Origin: Salinispora pacifica CNR114 | GTDB lineage: Bacteria > Actinomycetota > Actinomycetes > Mycobacteriales > Micromonosporaceae | DNA length: 45,675 nt | Assembly (NCBI RefSeq): GCF_000514775.1 | Contig: NZ_AZWO01000038.1 | Coordinates: 1-45,675, forward strand | Reading direction: 5' to 3' | Shown: positions 1 through 7,654 of the stretch, piece after piece | How the letters are laid out: the number at the start of each line of letters is the position of its first letter | Numbering within the stretch: position 1 is the first letter of the stretch | The notes under the pieces: model-generated | Databases searched by the model: none | What the model was told of the DNA's origin: nothing | The model's input: the letters and a program-made list of their open reading frames with translations, nothing else | Program-made: the position numbers and the translations under genes

Positions 1-1
1 C

Positions 2-283
2 AACAGCTGGAACATCGCCGCCGGCGCGTCCTGGTACGCCTCCAGCGCCGCCGTGCCCACCTGGATCACCGACTTCCGCGCCGACATCCCCAAGATCGAC
101 GTACCCAGCCTGATCCTGCACGGCACCGCCGACAACATCCTGCCCATCGACGCCACCGCCCGCGAACTGCGCAAGCAGCTACCCAACGCCGACTACGTCG
201 AAATCGACGGCGCACCCCACGGCCTGCTCTGGACCCACGCCGACGACGTCAACCAGGCCCTGCTGACCTTCCTCGCCAAGTAG
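2..283 (+). CDS. alpha/beta hydrolase, C-terminal part (chloroperoxidase/esterase-like)
   Basis: Only the last 93 residues are present; the frame is open to the left edge of the window. The piece carries the end of an alpha/beta-hydrolase fold: a strand followed by LHGTADNILPI, where the Asp is the expected acid of the catalytic triad, and IDGAPHGLLWTH, where the His is the expected base. The pattern PSLILHGTAD...GAPHGLLWTH is typical of cofactor-free haloperoxidases and aryl esterases, so the enzyme is probably a small cytoplasmic esterase or perhydrolase; the nucleophile region lies outside the window. It is followed 56 bases later by a Dps gene on the same strand, a pairing that would fit oxidative stress, but co-transcription is an inference. 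Confidence 0.85.
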   Translation, partial: NSWNIAAGASWYASSAAVPTWITDFRADIPKIDVPSLILHGTADNILPIDATARELRKQLPNADYVEIDGAPHGLLWTHADDVNQALLTFLAK

Positions 284-339
284 CGCCACAGCCGAGGCCG
301 GCTCCGGCCGCTCCCTACTCGCCTGAAAGAGATCCGCTG

Positions 340-810
340 ATGTCCACGACCACCGCCCCCACCGTTGCGCCCACACCCACTCCCGGCAGCGTCGGCGGCA
401 TCCTGCAGCAGACCCTCATCGACCTACTCGACCTCGTCCTCCAGGCCAAACAAGCCCACTGGAACGTGACCGGGCCTCGGTTCCTGCCCCTACACCAGCA
501 ACTCGACGCCCTCGCCGACGCGGCACGTGAACACGCCGACACCATCGCCGAACGCGCCGCCGCCATCGGCACACCACCCGACGCACGCGCCACCACCATC
601 GCCGCCACCAGCCGGCTACCCCAGTTGGACAACGGCGTACTACCGGACGACACCGTGATCGACAAGATCGGCGAGCTCCTCACCACCACCGGCACCGGAA
701 TCCGCCAAGCAATCGAGGCCACCGCCGACGACCCCGTCACCCAGGACCTACTCATCACCGCCGGCCACACCATCGAACACCAAGCCTGGCTCCTGCGCGC
801 CCAGCGATAG
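340..810 (+). CDS. dps: Dps-family DNA-binding / ferroxidase miniferritin
   Basis: A 156-residue protein of normal Dps length. The ferroxidase-centre spacing of the family is complete: His40, His52, Asp56, Asp67 and Glu71, matching the canonical H-x11-H-x3-D-x10-D-x3-E pattern, with HWN at 40-42. Dps dodecamers oxidise Fe(II) with peroxide, store the ferric mineral and protect DNA. The N-terminal tail (first 16 residues) is rich in Thr, Pro and Ala and lacks the Lys/Arg cluster that many Dps proteins use to bind DNA, so iron storage rather than DNA compaction may be the main role. It ends 15 bases from the convergent sigma-factor gene. Confidence 0.93.
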   Translation: MSTTTAPTVAPTPTPGSVGGILQQTLIDLLDLVLQAKQAHWNVTGPRFLPLHQQLDALADAAREHADTIAERAAAIGTPPDARATTIAATSRLPQLDNGVLPDDTVIDKIGELLTTTGTGIRQAIEATADDPVTQDLLITAGHTIEHQAWLLRAQR

Positions 811-825
811 CACGTCGACCGCTGC

Positions 826-1971
826 TCATCTCCGCGGTTGCGAGTTGAGTCGGGCAGCCTGCCGCGTGAGGTGGTCGCGCTCGGGGAGGCTCGGCGCCGA
901 GCGGGCAGCCTCGGCGTAGAGCCGGGCTGCGGTTACCGGGTCGCCCGCCCGCTCGTGCAGGTACGCCGCGACGGCGGCGTACCTGGGCAGGGCGGGGTCA
1001 AGCCCTGCCAGGGCGGCCAGGCCGGTCCTCGGGCCGTCCGCCTCCCCGAGCGCGACCGCCCGATTAAGCCGGGCCACCGGGCTGTCGGTGAGGCGCACCA
1101 GCTCGTCGTACCACTCGACGATCTGCCGCCAGTCGGTCTCCTCGACCGTCCGGGCGTCGGCGTGCAGTGCGGCGATGGCGGCCTGAGCCTGGAACTCTCC
1201 CAGCCGGTCGCGGGCGAGGGCGTTCTGGAGCACCTCGACCCCCTCGGCGATCAGGTGGCGGTTCCACCGGCTGCGGTCCTGCTCGGCAAGGGGCACGAGC
1301 CGGCCGTCCGGGCTGGTACGCACCGGACGCCGCGCGTGGTGCAGCAGCATCAGCGCCAGCAGGCCCGCGACCTCCTCGTGGTCAATCTGGGCGGCTAGTT
1401 GACGAGTGAGCCGGATCGCCTCGGCGGCCAGGTCGACATCCCCGGAATGGCCCTCGTTGAAGACGAGGTAGAGCACCCGCAACACGGTGGCGACATCACC
1501 GGGCTGGTTGAGGCGGACGCCCGAGACCTTCCGCTTGGCCCGGCTGATCCGCTGAGCCATGGTCGCCTCCGGTACGAGGTAGGCCCGCGCGATCTGGCGC
1601 GTGGTCAGACCACCGACCGCGCGCAGCGTGAGCGCGACGGATGAGGCCGGTGTCAGGCAGGGGTGCGCGCAGAGGAAATACAGCTGCAGCGTGTCGTCCA
1701 CCGCCTCGACCGGCCCGGGTACGGGCTCACCCTCGACGCGTACCTCGCGCTGCCGCCGGGAGGTGTCGGCGCGGGCGGCGTCGAGGAACCTACGCCAGGC
1801 CACGGTGATCAACCAGCCCCGGGGGTCCCGCGGCGGACTCTCCGGCCACCCGCGCACCGCCTCGACCAGGGCATCCTGCACGGCATCCTCGGCCGACGCG
1901 AAATCCGCACCACGCCGGACGAGAACCCCGATCACCGCTGGTACGAGGTCCCGCAGCAGTTCCCCGTTCAC
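826..1971 (-). CDS. ECF42-type RNA polymerase sigma factor with C-terminal TPR-like extension
   Basis: A sigma-70 family protein of about 381 residues. The N-terminal region carries sigma region 2 (VQDALVEAVRGWP, GWLITVAWRRFLDAAR) and region 4 (LTTRQIARAYLVPEATMAQRISRAKRK). The C-terminal two thirds are helical, with features such as LVFNEGHSG, RLNRAVALGEADGP and YLHERAGDPVTAARLY, the long extension of the ECF42 group (Pfam SigmaF_C-like/DUF6596). ECF42 factors lack an anti-sigma factor and are encoded with DGPF/YCII proteins, as here. I chose the GTG at 1971 because it overlaps the stop of the upstream YCII gene by four bases (GTGA); an in-frame start at 2019 is possible but would overlap 52 bases. 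It is convergent with dps. Confidence 0.9.
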   Translation of the reverse strand: MNGELLRDLVPAVIGVLVRRGADFASAEDAVQDALVEAVRGWPESPPRDPRGWLITVAWRRFLDAARADTSRRQREVRVEGEPVPGPVEAVDDTLQLYFLCAHPCLTPASSVALTLRAVGGLTTRQIARAYLVPEATMAQRISRAKRKVSGVRLNQPGDVATVLRVLYLVFNEGHSGDVDLAAEAIRLTRQLAAQIDHEEVAGLLALMLLHHARRPVRTSPDGRLVPLAEQDRSRWNRHLIAEGVEVLQNALARDRLGEFQAQAAIAALHADARTVEETDWRQIVEWYDELVRLTDSPVARLNRAVALGEADGPRTGLAALAGLDPALPRYAAVAAYLHERAGDPVTAARLYAEAARSAPSLPERDHLTRQAARLNSQPRR

Positions 1972-2378
1972 TCCGGCACAGCCGCCGGCACACCGTAGAA
2001 CGGTCGGACCTCCAGCCACTCGTGGATCGGCCTACCGCCCGGCCCGGGGGCGGCCGAAAGCTCCCCCGCCAGCTCCACCGCGCGGTCCCACGACTCCACG
2101 TCGACGACGTACCACCCAGCGACCAGGTCCTTGGTCTCGACGAACGGCCCGTCGGTCACCGGCGGCCGCCCCTCGCCGTCGTACCGCACGAACGCGCCGT
2201 CCGGCGACAGTGCTTGGGCGTCAACGAGCTCGCCCGTCTCCTCCAGCCGCGCCCCGAAGTCGTGCATGAACCGCATGTGCGCGTCGACCTCGTCCGGTGT
2301 CCACTGGTCCATCGGTGCCCAGTCCACGGCGGGTGCCGGGCCACCCCGGTAGTGCTTGAGCAGCAGGTACTTGGCCAT
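1968..2378 (-). CDS. YCII/DGPF-domain protein, partner of the ECF42 sigma factor
   Basis: A protein of 136 residues starting at MAKYLLLKHYRGG. The ATG at 2378 is supported by an AGGAG ribosome site seven bases upstream; the frame extends further upstream without coding character. The sequence VTDGPFVETKDLVAGWYVVDV contains the DGPF signature that names the family, and HMRFMHDFGARLEETGELV is the typical YCII alpha/beta core. These proteins are nearly always encoded beside ECF42 sigma factors and are thought to act in the same signalling route, although the biochemical role is not established. Its stop overlaps the start of the sigma factor (GTGA), so the two are probably translationally coupled. 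Confidence 0.92.
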   Translation of the reverse strand: MAKYLLLKHYRGGPAPAVDWAPMDQWTPDEVDAHMRFMHDFGARLEETGELVDAQALSPDGAFVRYDGEGRPPVTDGPFVETKDLVAGWYVVDVESWDRAVELAGELSAAPGPGGRPIHEWLEVRPFYGVPAAVPE

Positions 2379-2534
2379 CAGCTTCTCCTGACGAGGCGAC
2401 ATCTCCGACAACAGCTCCGCGCGGGAGCGGGCAGAACTCCACGCCCCCGCGCGGACACTACTGCGAATCGATCGATCCGGCCTCCTGCCGCACGGGACCG
2501 GCAACCACCTCTTGCCGGCCAGCAGACGGTCGGT

Positions 2535-3947
2535 TCAGGCCGCCGGGCACCGCGCACCGGGGGCGGGCAACGTCAGGTCGACGAGGTAGCGGTCCACCGC
2601 GGCCTTCGTGCAGTCGGTGCGCTGGTAGATGCCGTGGCCCCAGCCCTCGTACGTCACCAGGCGCCCATGCCGGCCAAGGTGCTGGGCGACGTTGGTGGCC
2701 CAGTTGTAGCCGGTACGGGGGTCGTGCAGGGCGTTGAGCAACAACAGCGGAGTACGGGTCCGTACCTGCGGTACGTGCGGCGGGTTCCGGACCGGCGACG
2801 GCCAGCCGAGGCAGGTCTGCACCGCCAACAGCCCGCTGCCGTACCGGATGTCCGGCCCGGCGGCCGCGGCCTCCCGGACCAGGCCGGCGTACTCGGTGTA
2901 GTCGCGGACCGGGACGGGCCAATCCGCGCAGAAGGCGGCAGCGGAGAGTGAAAGATTCACCTCGGGGGGCGGGGTGCCGCCCTCCATGTCGCTCACGGCG
3001 ACCGCCAGCTCCGACCAGCGCGGGCCGGCAAGCAGCCCGAGCGCCACGGCGGTGACGTCGAAGGCGGTACGCGGCGCGTACTCGCCCCGATCCGCGCGGG
3101 CCAGCACCTCGGCCCAGACCGCCCGGACGTCCCGGCCGTGCAGCACGCACTCGGTTGACCGGTCACACCAGGAGACGAACTCGTCGAACGAGTCCTGCAG
3201 CGCGGCTGCCTGGGTGCGGACGAAGGGGCGCAGTCCCAGGCTGTGGTCGAACACGCCCTCCAGCACGACGGCTCGCACCCGGTGCGGGTACTGCTCGGCG
3301 TACTGCTGACCCAGCAGGGTGCCGTAGGAACTGCCGTGGAAGGAGATCTGGCGCTCGCCCAGTGCGCGCCGCAACGCCTCCAGATCCCGCACCGTGCTGA
3401 GCGTGTCGGCGTGGTCGAAGACCGGGCTGGTTGGCCGGCACCGCTCCCAGAACGCCTGGTTGTAGGCCACCATGGCATCGAAGTCCGCCTGGCTGCCCAG
3501 CGGAATCGGCGGTTTGGGCAGCGTCGGGTCCGGGCTGCAATCCGGCGCGGCGCTGCGGGCCACCGTGCGCGGGTCGAAGCTGACCACGTCGAACCGGTCG
3601 AGCAACTCGTCGCTGAACCGCACACCTTTGCGGATCTTGTCCACTCCGGAGTCTGCCGGGCCGCCCGGCCCGAACACCAGCGTGCCCACCCGTTGCTGCG
3701 ACTCCCGCGCTGGCCGGCGCGCGACGGAGAGCTCAAACGTCGGGCCATGCGGGCGGGACCAGTCCACCGGCAGCCGGAGCTGGGCACACTCCACCGTGCC
3801 TTCCGGGGCGGACGCTGGTGGCTCTTCCTGGCATTCACCCCAGGAAAGGGTGGGTGTCGCGGGGGTCGGATCGGCCCGGGCCGGCGCGGACACTCCGGCG
3901 ACCAGGGTGAGCGCGGCGACCGCGGTGGTCAGGGTACGGCTGGGCAT
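2535..3947 (-). CDS. secreted alpha/beta-hydrolase serine peptidase (tripeptidyl aminopeptidase-like)
   Basis: A 470-residue protein of the S33/SlpD-E-like group. Residues 1-25 form a Sec signal peptide (TLTTAVAALTLVAGVSAPARA) ending at AxA. Triad: Ser207 in GSSYG, Asp409 in LHDPRTGYN and His438 in GWGHG; the oxyanion region is FGPGGPADSG at 92-101. Paired cysteines (C39/C54, C137/C170 and others) suit an extracytoplasmic enzyme that trims short peptides. The normally glycine-rich DxRGxGxS segment reads FDPRTVARS (124-132), which departs from the family pattern. The ATG is set by a GAAGGAGG ribosome site six bases upstream. An inverted repeat lies about 60 bases upstream of the start. Confidence 0.88.
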   Translation of the reverse strand: MPSRTLTTAVAALTLVAGVSAPARADPTPATPTLSWGECQEEPPASAPEGTVECAQLRLPVDWSRPHGPTFELSVARRPARESQQRVGTLVFGPGGPADSGVDKIRKGVRFSDELLDRFDVVSFDPRTVARSAAPDCSPDPTLPKPPIPLGSQADFDAMVAYNQAFWERCRPTSPVFDHADTLSTVRDLEALRRALGERQISFHGSSYGTLLGQQYAEQYPHRVRAVVLEGVFDHSLGLRPFVRTQAAALQDSFDEFVSWCDRSTECVLHGRDVRAVWAEVLARADRGEYAPRTAFDVTAVALGLLAGPRWSELAVAVSDMEGGTPPPEVNLSLSAAAFCADWPVPVRDYTEYAGLVREAAAAGPDIRYGSGLLAVQTCLGWPSPVRNPPHVPQVRTRTPLLLLNALHDPRTGYNWATNVAQHLGRHGRLVTYEGWGHGIYQRTDCTKAAVDRYLVDLTLPAPGARCPAA

Positions 3948-4007
3948 GGCGCCTCCTTCAGAACTATCATGCCGTCCATACTCGACTACCGATTCATCCT
4001 CGGCTAT

Positions 4008-4042
4008 GGGTGTAACTCCGGATAGGACCCAGAGCTACACCC
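4008..4042. promoter_or_regulatory. inverted repeat upstream of the secreted hydrolase gene
   Basis: GGGTGTAACTC (4008-4018) and GAGCTACACCC (4032-4042) form an inverted repeat with one mismatch and a 13-base spacer, in the gap between the penicillin-acylase gene and the hydrolase that starts at 3947. There is no T-run on either side, so it resembles a dimeric repressor site more than a terminator. The cognate regulator is unknown. Confidence 0.4.
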
Positions 4043-4096
4043 CTTAGGGGCCACCCCGCTCCGGCGGGCCCGCACTCCGCGGAAGCCGGCGGGCCG

Positions 4097-6868
4097 TCAC
4101 GGCTCCAGGGTGAGCGTCTGCGCCGCCTCCGCCTCGATACTGGTTTCCTCCCAGCGCATCGGCAGGGTCTCCCCGGTACGCCACAGCTCCAGCTGGTCGT
4201 CGTAGTTGCGGTGGAAGGCATGGCCGGAGTTGCCGGTCAGCTGGATCCACCGGGAGGCGTCCAGGTCCGCCAAGTCAACGATCATCCTCATGGACGGAAC
4301 GGCCTTGACCTCGTACCCGTCGGCGGCGTCCCAGCCGGTGGCGTTGACGATCGCGCTGCCGCCGGAGACGCCGACCGGGTCCGTGTTGAAGAGCCACTCG
4401 ACGATCCCCACACCCGAGGTGCCGAAGGACTGGTTTCGCACGGTCAACGTGTGCATCCGGCCCCAACGCCAGTCGGCCGGCTCGTCGCCCTGGTCGCGGG
4501 AGAGTTCACTCGCCGCCGCTTCGGCCGCCGCGCGCAGCAGGTCGTCGCGGCCCTCGACGGCCTCGGTCTCCGGCCGGTCCCACCACGGCGAGTCGGGCTG
4601 GCTGAGCAGACCCCGCACCACCTCGTACGACTGGTCGTTGCCGTCGAGCCGGTAGTCCGCGGGCAGCTCGTCGAAGGTCGCCAGGAGCAGGTGCCGCCAG
4701 ACGGCGTTGTAGTACGCCGCCGCGGCGGAGCGGCGCCCGTCCTCGGTGCCCGGCTCCCCCTCCGCCGGCTGCTGGTAGTCCCACTCCGTCCACAGCTCGG
4801 TGGCGGACCGGACCAGATCCGAGGCATCGGCGGCAACAGCCGCCTGGACCGCCGGGACGAGCGTCGGCGCGAAGCCGTTGCGGTTGTCGAACTGCATGGC
4901 CTGCACGTCCGCGACGGTGATCGCCCCGGCCTCCCGGGCCGAGCTGATCAACTCGTGGATGCGCTGGCTGCGGTAGCCGTAGTGCCAGTCGGTGGTGAGC
5001 AGGTGCGGGTACGAGGGGCCGATGACGGCCTCGTTGGCGGTGACCAGGTAGCCGGCGGGCGGGTTGAGGACATTCGGTAACTCCGCGAAGGGAAGGAAAC
5101 CCTGCCAGTCGTATGCCGAGTCCCACCCGGGTGCCATCCATCGCCCGTCTCCGGTGCCCCGCACCGGGATCTGGCCGGGAGCCTGGTAGCCGATGTTGCC
5201 GTCGGTGTCGGCGTAGACCAGGTTCTGCGCGGGCACCTCGAACAGCGCCGCCGCGGCGCGGAAGTCGGTCCAGTTCGTCGCGGTGTTCAGTTTGAAGATG
5301 GCGTCGGCGGTCCGGCCCGGCGCAAGCGCGGTCCAGCTCAGCGCGATGGCGTAGCCGTCACGCTGCGCGCCGTCGGTGGGCGCCGACTCGTCGGTGGGCG
5401 CCGGCTCGTCGGGGCGCAGCTGCGGGGTGGCGGCGACCGATGCCGGCGAACCCGCCGGGTCGACCGGCGGCGCGAGACCGATCTCGCGTAGTTCGGCCGA
5501 CGCGTCGGAGAGCAGGGGGCCGTGCCCGGAGGCCCGTACGGTGATCGACACATCCTCGCCGCCGGCGACCTTGATGGTTTCGGTGCGGGTCGTCAACGGC
5601 TGCCACGCTCCGTCGACCTGCACCCGGTCGCCGTCCACCCGCTCCAGGTAGAGATCGGTGACGTCGGGGCTCAGGTTGGTGAAGCCCCAAGCGATGTGGG
5701 CGTTGTGCCCGATGACCACGCCCGGTATGCCGGAGAAGCTGAAACCGGAGACATTGATGTCGCACGCACAGTGCAGGCCGTTCTGGTACCAGATGCCGGG
5801 CATGCTGGGACCGAGGTGCGGATCGTTGGCGAGGATCGGCTTCCCGGTGTTGGTCAGATCGCCGGCGATAACCCACGAGTTGGAGCCGATGCCCCGACCG
5901 GTGCCCACCATGGTCGGCAGCCGGGAGAGCCCGCTGGCCAGCGCGGTGGCCAGCTCCGTGGCAGCCGTGCCAGCGGTGGGGTCAGCCGGTTCCGCGACGC
6001 CGGCTGGTCGGGCGGTGGCTGGTTCGGCCGGGTTCGCGGGGAGCACGCCCCCGCCCGTTCCGGCAGTCTCGGTCCCGGCGGGAGCCGAGCGGTCATCCGG
6101 ATCCGGGGAGGCCGGGTCGGCTTCCTGGTCGAAGGCACCGTCCACGATGCCGCCCGCGACGACGATCGGCTGGTGCCGGTCGAAGGGATACCCCGGATAC
6201 AACTCCTCGACCTGCTGGCGGGTCAGGCCCGCGGCGAGGAGCGCCGCACGGGCGAGCTCGTCTCTCATGTTGCCGCGCAGGTCCCACGCCATCGCCTTCA
6301 GCCAGGCGAGACTGTCCACCGGGTGCCACGCCTCGATCGCGTAGCCCGAATTCTGCAGGCCGAGTACGGCGTACTCCAGACTCGCCCGGCTCCCGTCGTG
6401 CCCGTCAAGCCAGGCGTTCACCCCGTCGGCGTACACCTGTAGGTAGCGCTTGGTTTCCGCCCCGAGGAGGTCCCACTCCTGCTCGGCGACCCGACGCCAC
6501 CCCATCGTCCGGAGGTAGACGTCGGTCTCCACCTGGCTCTCGCCGAAGAGTTCGGCGAGCCGGCCCGCGGTGAGATGGCGGCGGAAGTCCATCTCCCAGA
6601 ACCGATCCTGCGCGTGGAGGTAGCCCTGGGCACGAAACAGGTCCTCGGCGGTCTCCGCGTACACCTGCGGGATGCCGTGCTCGTCGCGGTGCACGGTGAC
6701 CGGTGCGGTGAGCCCGGGCAGCCGAAGCGCACCGTCGTGCTGCGGGAACGCTCGCCGCACCGTCCACACGGCGGTGAGGGTGAGCACGAGGGCCAGTGCG
6801 GTGAAAACCGCCACGGTCCAGAGCGCGATCTTACGTATCCGGGGCGAAAGAATACGTGCAGGATTCAC
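4097..6868 (-). CDS. penicillin acylase family Ntn hydrolase, membrane-anchored
   Basis: A 923-residue precursor of the penicillin G/acyl-homoserine-lactone acylase family. Residues 14-36 form a single hydrophobic helix after RIRK, so the enzyme is anchored or exported. The autocatalytic site is GIG|SNSW, making Ser329 the N-terminal nucleophile of the beta subunit; NDPHLG follows with His351 exactly at beta position 23. The spacer before it (about residues 250-305) is low-complexity Pro/Ala/Thr/Glu, as expected for excised linker, and a second such stretch lies near 482-505. Known members hydrolyse amides of beta-lactams, acyl-homoserine lactones or lipopeptides; the substrate here is not predictable. 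GTG start at 6868, with AGGA eight bases upstream. Divergent from the next gene across 99 bases. Confidence 0.9.
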   Translation of the reverse strand: MNPARILSPRIRKIALWTVAVFTALALVLTLTAVWTVRRAFPQHDGALRLPGLTAPVTVHRDEHGIPQVYAETAEDLFRAQGYLHAQDRFWEMDFRRHLTAGRLAELFGESQVETDVYLRTMGWRRVAEQEWDLLGAETKRYLQVYADGVNAWLDGHDGSRASLEYAVLGLQNSGYAIEAWHPVDSLAWLKAMAWDLRGNMRDELARAALLAAGLTRQQVEELYPGYPFDRHQPIVVAGGIVDGAFDQEADPASPDPDDRSAPAGTETAGTGGGVLPANPAEPATARPAGVAEPADPTAGTAATELATALASGLSRLPTMVGTGRGIGSNSWVIAGDLTNTGKPILANDPHLGPSMPGIWYQNGLHCACDINVSGFSFSGIPGVVIGHNAHIAWGFTNLSPDVTDLYLERVDGDRVQVDGAWQPLTTRTETIKVAGGEDVSITVRASGHGPLLSDASAELREIGLAPPVDPAGSPASVAATPQLRPDEPAPTDESAPTDGAQRDGYAIALSWTALAPGRTADAIFKLNTATNWTDFRAAAALFEVPAQNLVYADTDGNIGYQAPGQIPVRGTGDGRWMAPGWDSAYDWQGFLPFAELPNVLNPPAGYLVTANEAVIGPSYPHLLTTDWHYGYRSQRIHELISSAREAGAITVADVQAMQFDNRNGFAPTLVPAVQAAVAADASDLVRSATELWTEWDYQQPAEGEPGTEDGRRSAAAAYYNAVWRHLLLATFDELPADYRLDGNDQSYEVVRGLLSQPDSPWWDRPETEAVEGRDDLLRAAAEAAASELSRDQGDEPADWRWGRMHTLTVRNQSFGTSGVGIVEWLFNTDPVGVSGGSAIVNATGWDAADGYEVKAVPSMRMIVDLADLDASRWIQLTGNSGHAFHRNYDDQLELWRTGETLPMRWEETSIEAEAAQTLTLEP

Positions 6869-6967
6869 GCCGAAATCCTAGAGGTTCGATGCGCCATTAG
6901 GTGATCTTGAAGCTCGGGTAACGTATTCCCGGCAGCAATTGACGCGTACGAGTGGCGGGAGCGGCTG

Positions 6968-7633
6968 ATGAATCCGACGATCGCCCTCCTTCCCAGCGCG
7001 CTGCTCGGACCCGCCGTCTGGCAGCCGGTGCGGGAACGACTCCGCGCCGCCGGCCGGGAGGTCATCGTCGCCGGGGAGCCGGGGGCGAGTGGGACCTCCG
7101 TGGCCGACATCCTGCGGTGGTACCTGGACAGCCTGCCCACCGGCCGCGACTACGTGCTGGTACCGCAGAGCAACGCCGGCCTCTACGTCCCGGCCATCAC
7201 CGCGCAGCGCTCGGTGACCGGGCTTGTCTTCGTGGACGCGATCCTCCCGCCCGAGCAGGGCACCACCCCGGTGGCACCGCAGGGCCTCCGGGAAATGCTG
7301 CAGACCCGGGCCGGGCCGGACGGTGAACTGCCGGTCTGGACCTCCTGGTGGCCACCGGAGGAGGTCGCCGCCCTCTTCCCCTCCGAGCAGGTCAGGGCGG
7401 AGGTGTCCGCACAGCAACAGCGCTTTCCGCTCAGCTACTTCGCGCAGCGGGTAACCGTCGCCCCCGGCTGGTCCGACCGTCCCGCCGGCTATCTCGCCTT
7501 CGGCGACGCGTACCGAGCCGAACGGGTCACGGCGGAGAGCTGGGGCTGGCGTTCGGCCCGGCTCGACGGTGGACACCTGCACATGCTGAACGCGCCGGGC
7601 GAGGTCGCCGCCGCGCTCGCCCGGCTGCTCTGA
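6968..7633 (+). CDS. small alpha/beta hydrolase
   Basis: A 221-residue protein without signal peptide. The fold is recognisable from the N-terminal strand TIALLPSALLGPAVWQPV, the nucleophile-elbow segment PQSNAGLYVPAI (Ser in QSNAG, a variant of GxSxG), the strand LVFVDAILPPEQG, and a late His in LDGGHLHMLNAPGE that can complete the triad. The first Gly of the elbow is replaced by Gln, which also occurs in some uncharacterised actinobacterial esterases, so activity is likely but not certain. The ATG follows GGGAG by seven bases. It shares a short divergent promoter region with the penicillin-acylase gene and is convergent with the ABC exporter gene 21 bases away. Substrate unknown. Confidence 0.78.
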   Translation: MNPTIALLPSALLGPAVWQPVRERLRAAGREVIVAGEPGASGTSVADILRWYLDSLPTGRDYVLVPQSNAGLYVPAITAQRSVTGLVFVDAILPPEQGTTPVAPQGLREMLQTRAGPDGELPVWTSWWPPEEVAALFPSEQVRAEVSAQQQRFPLSYFAQRVTVAPGWSDRPAGYLAFGDAYRAERVTAESWGWRSARLDGGHLHMLNAPGEVAAALARLL

Positions 7634-7654
7634 CCAGCTCCGACGCCCACCACG

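Noticed and set aside
2379..2504. N-terminal extension of the DGPF protein
   Set aside because: The open frame continues 42 codons upstream of ATG 2378, but the AGGAG site fits 2378 and the extension resembles no YCII protein.
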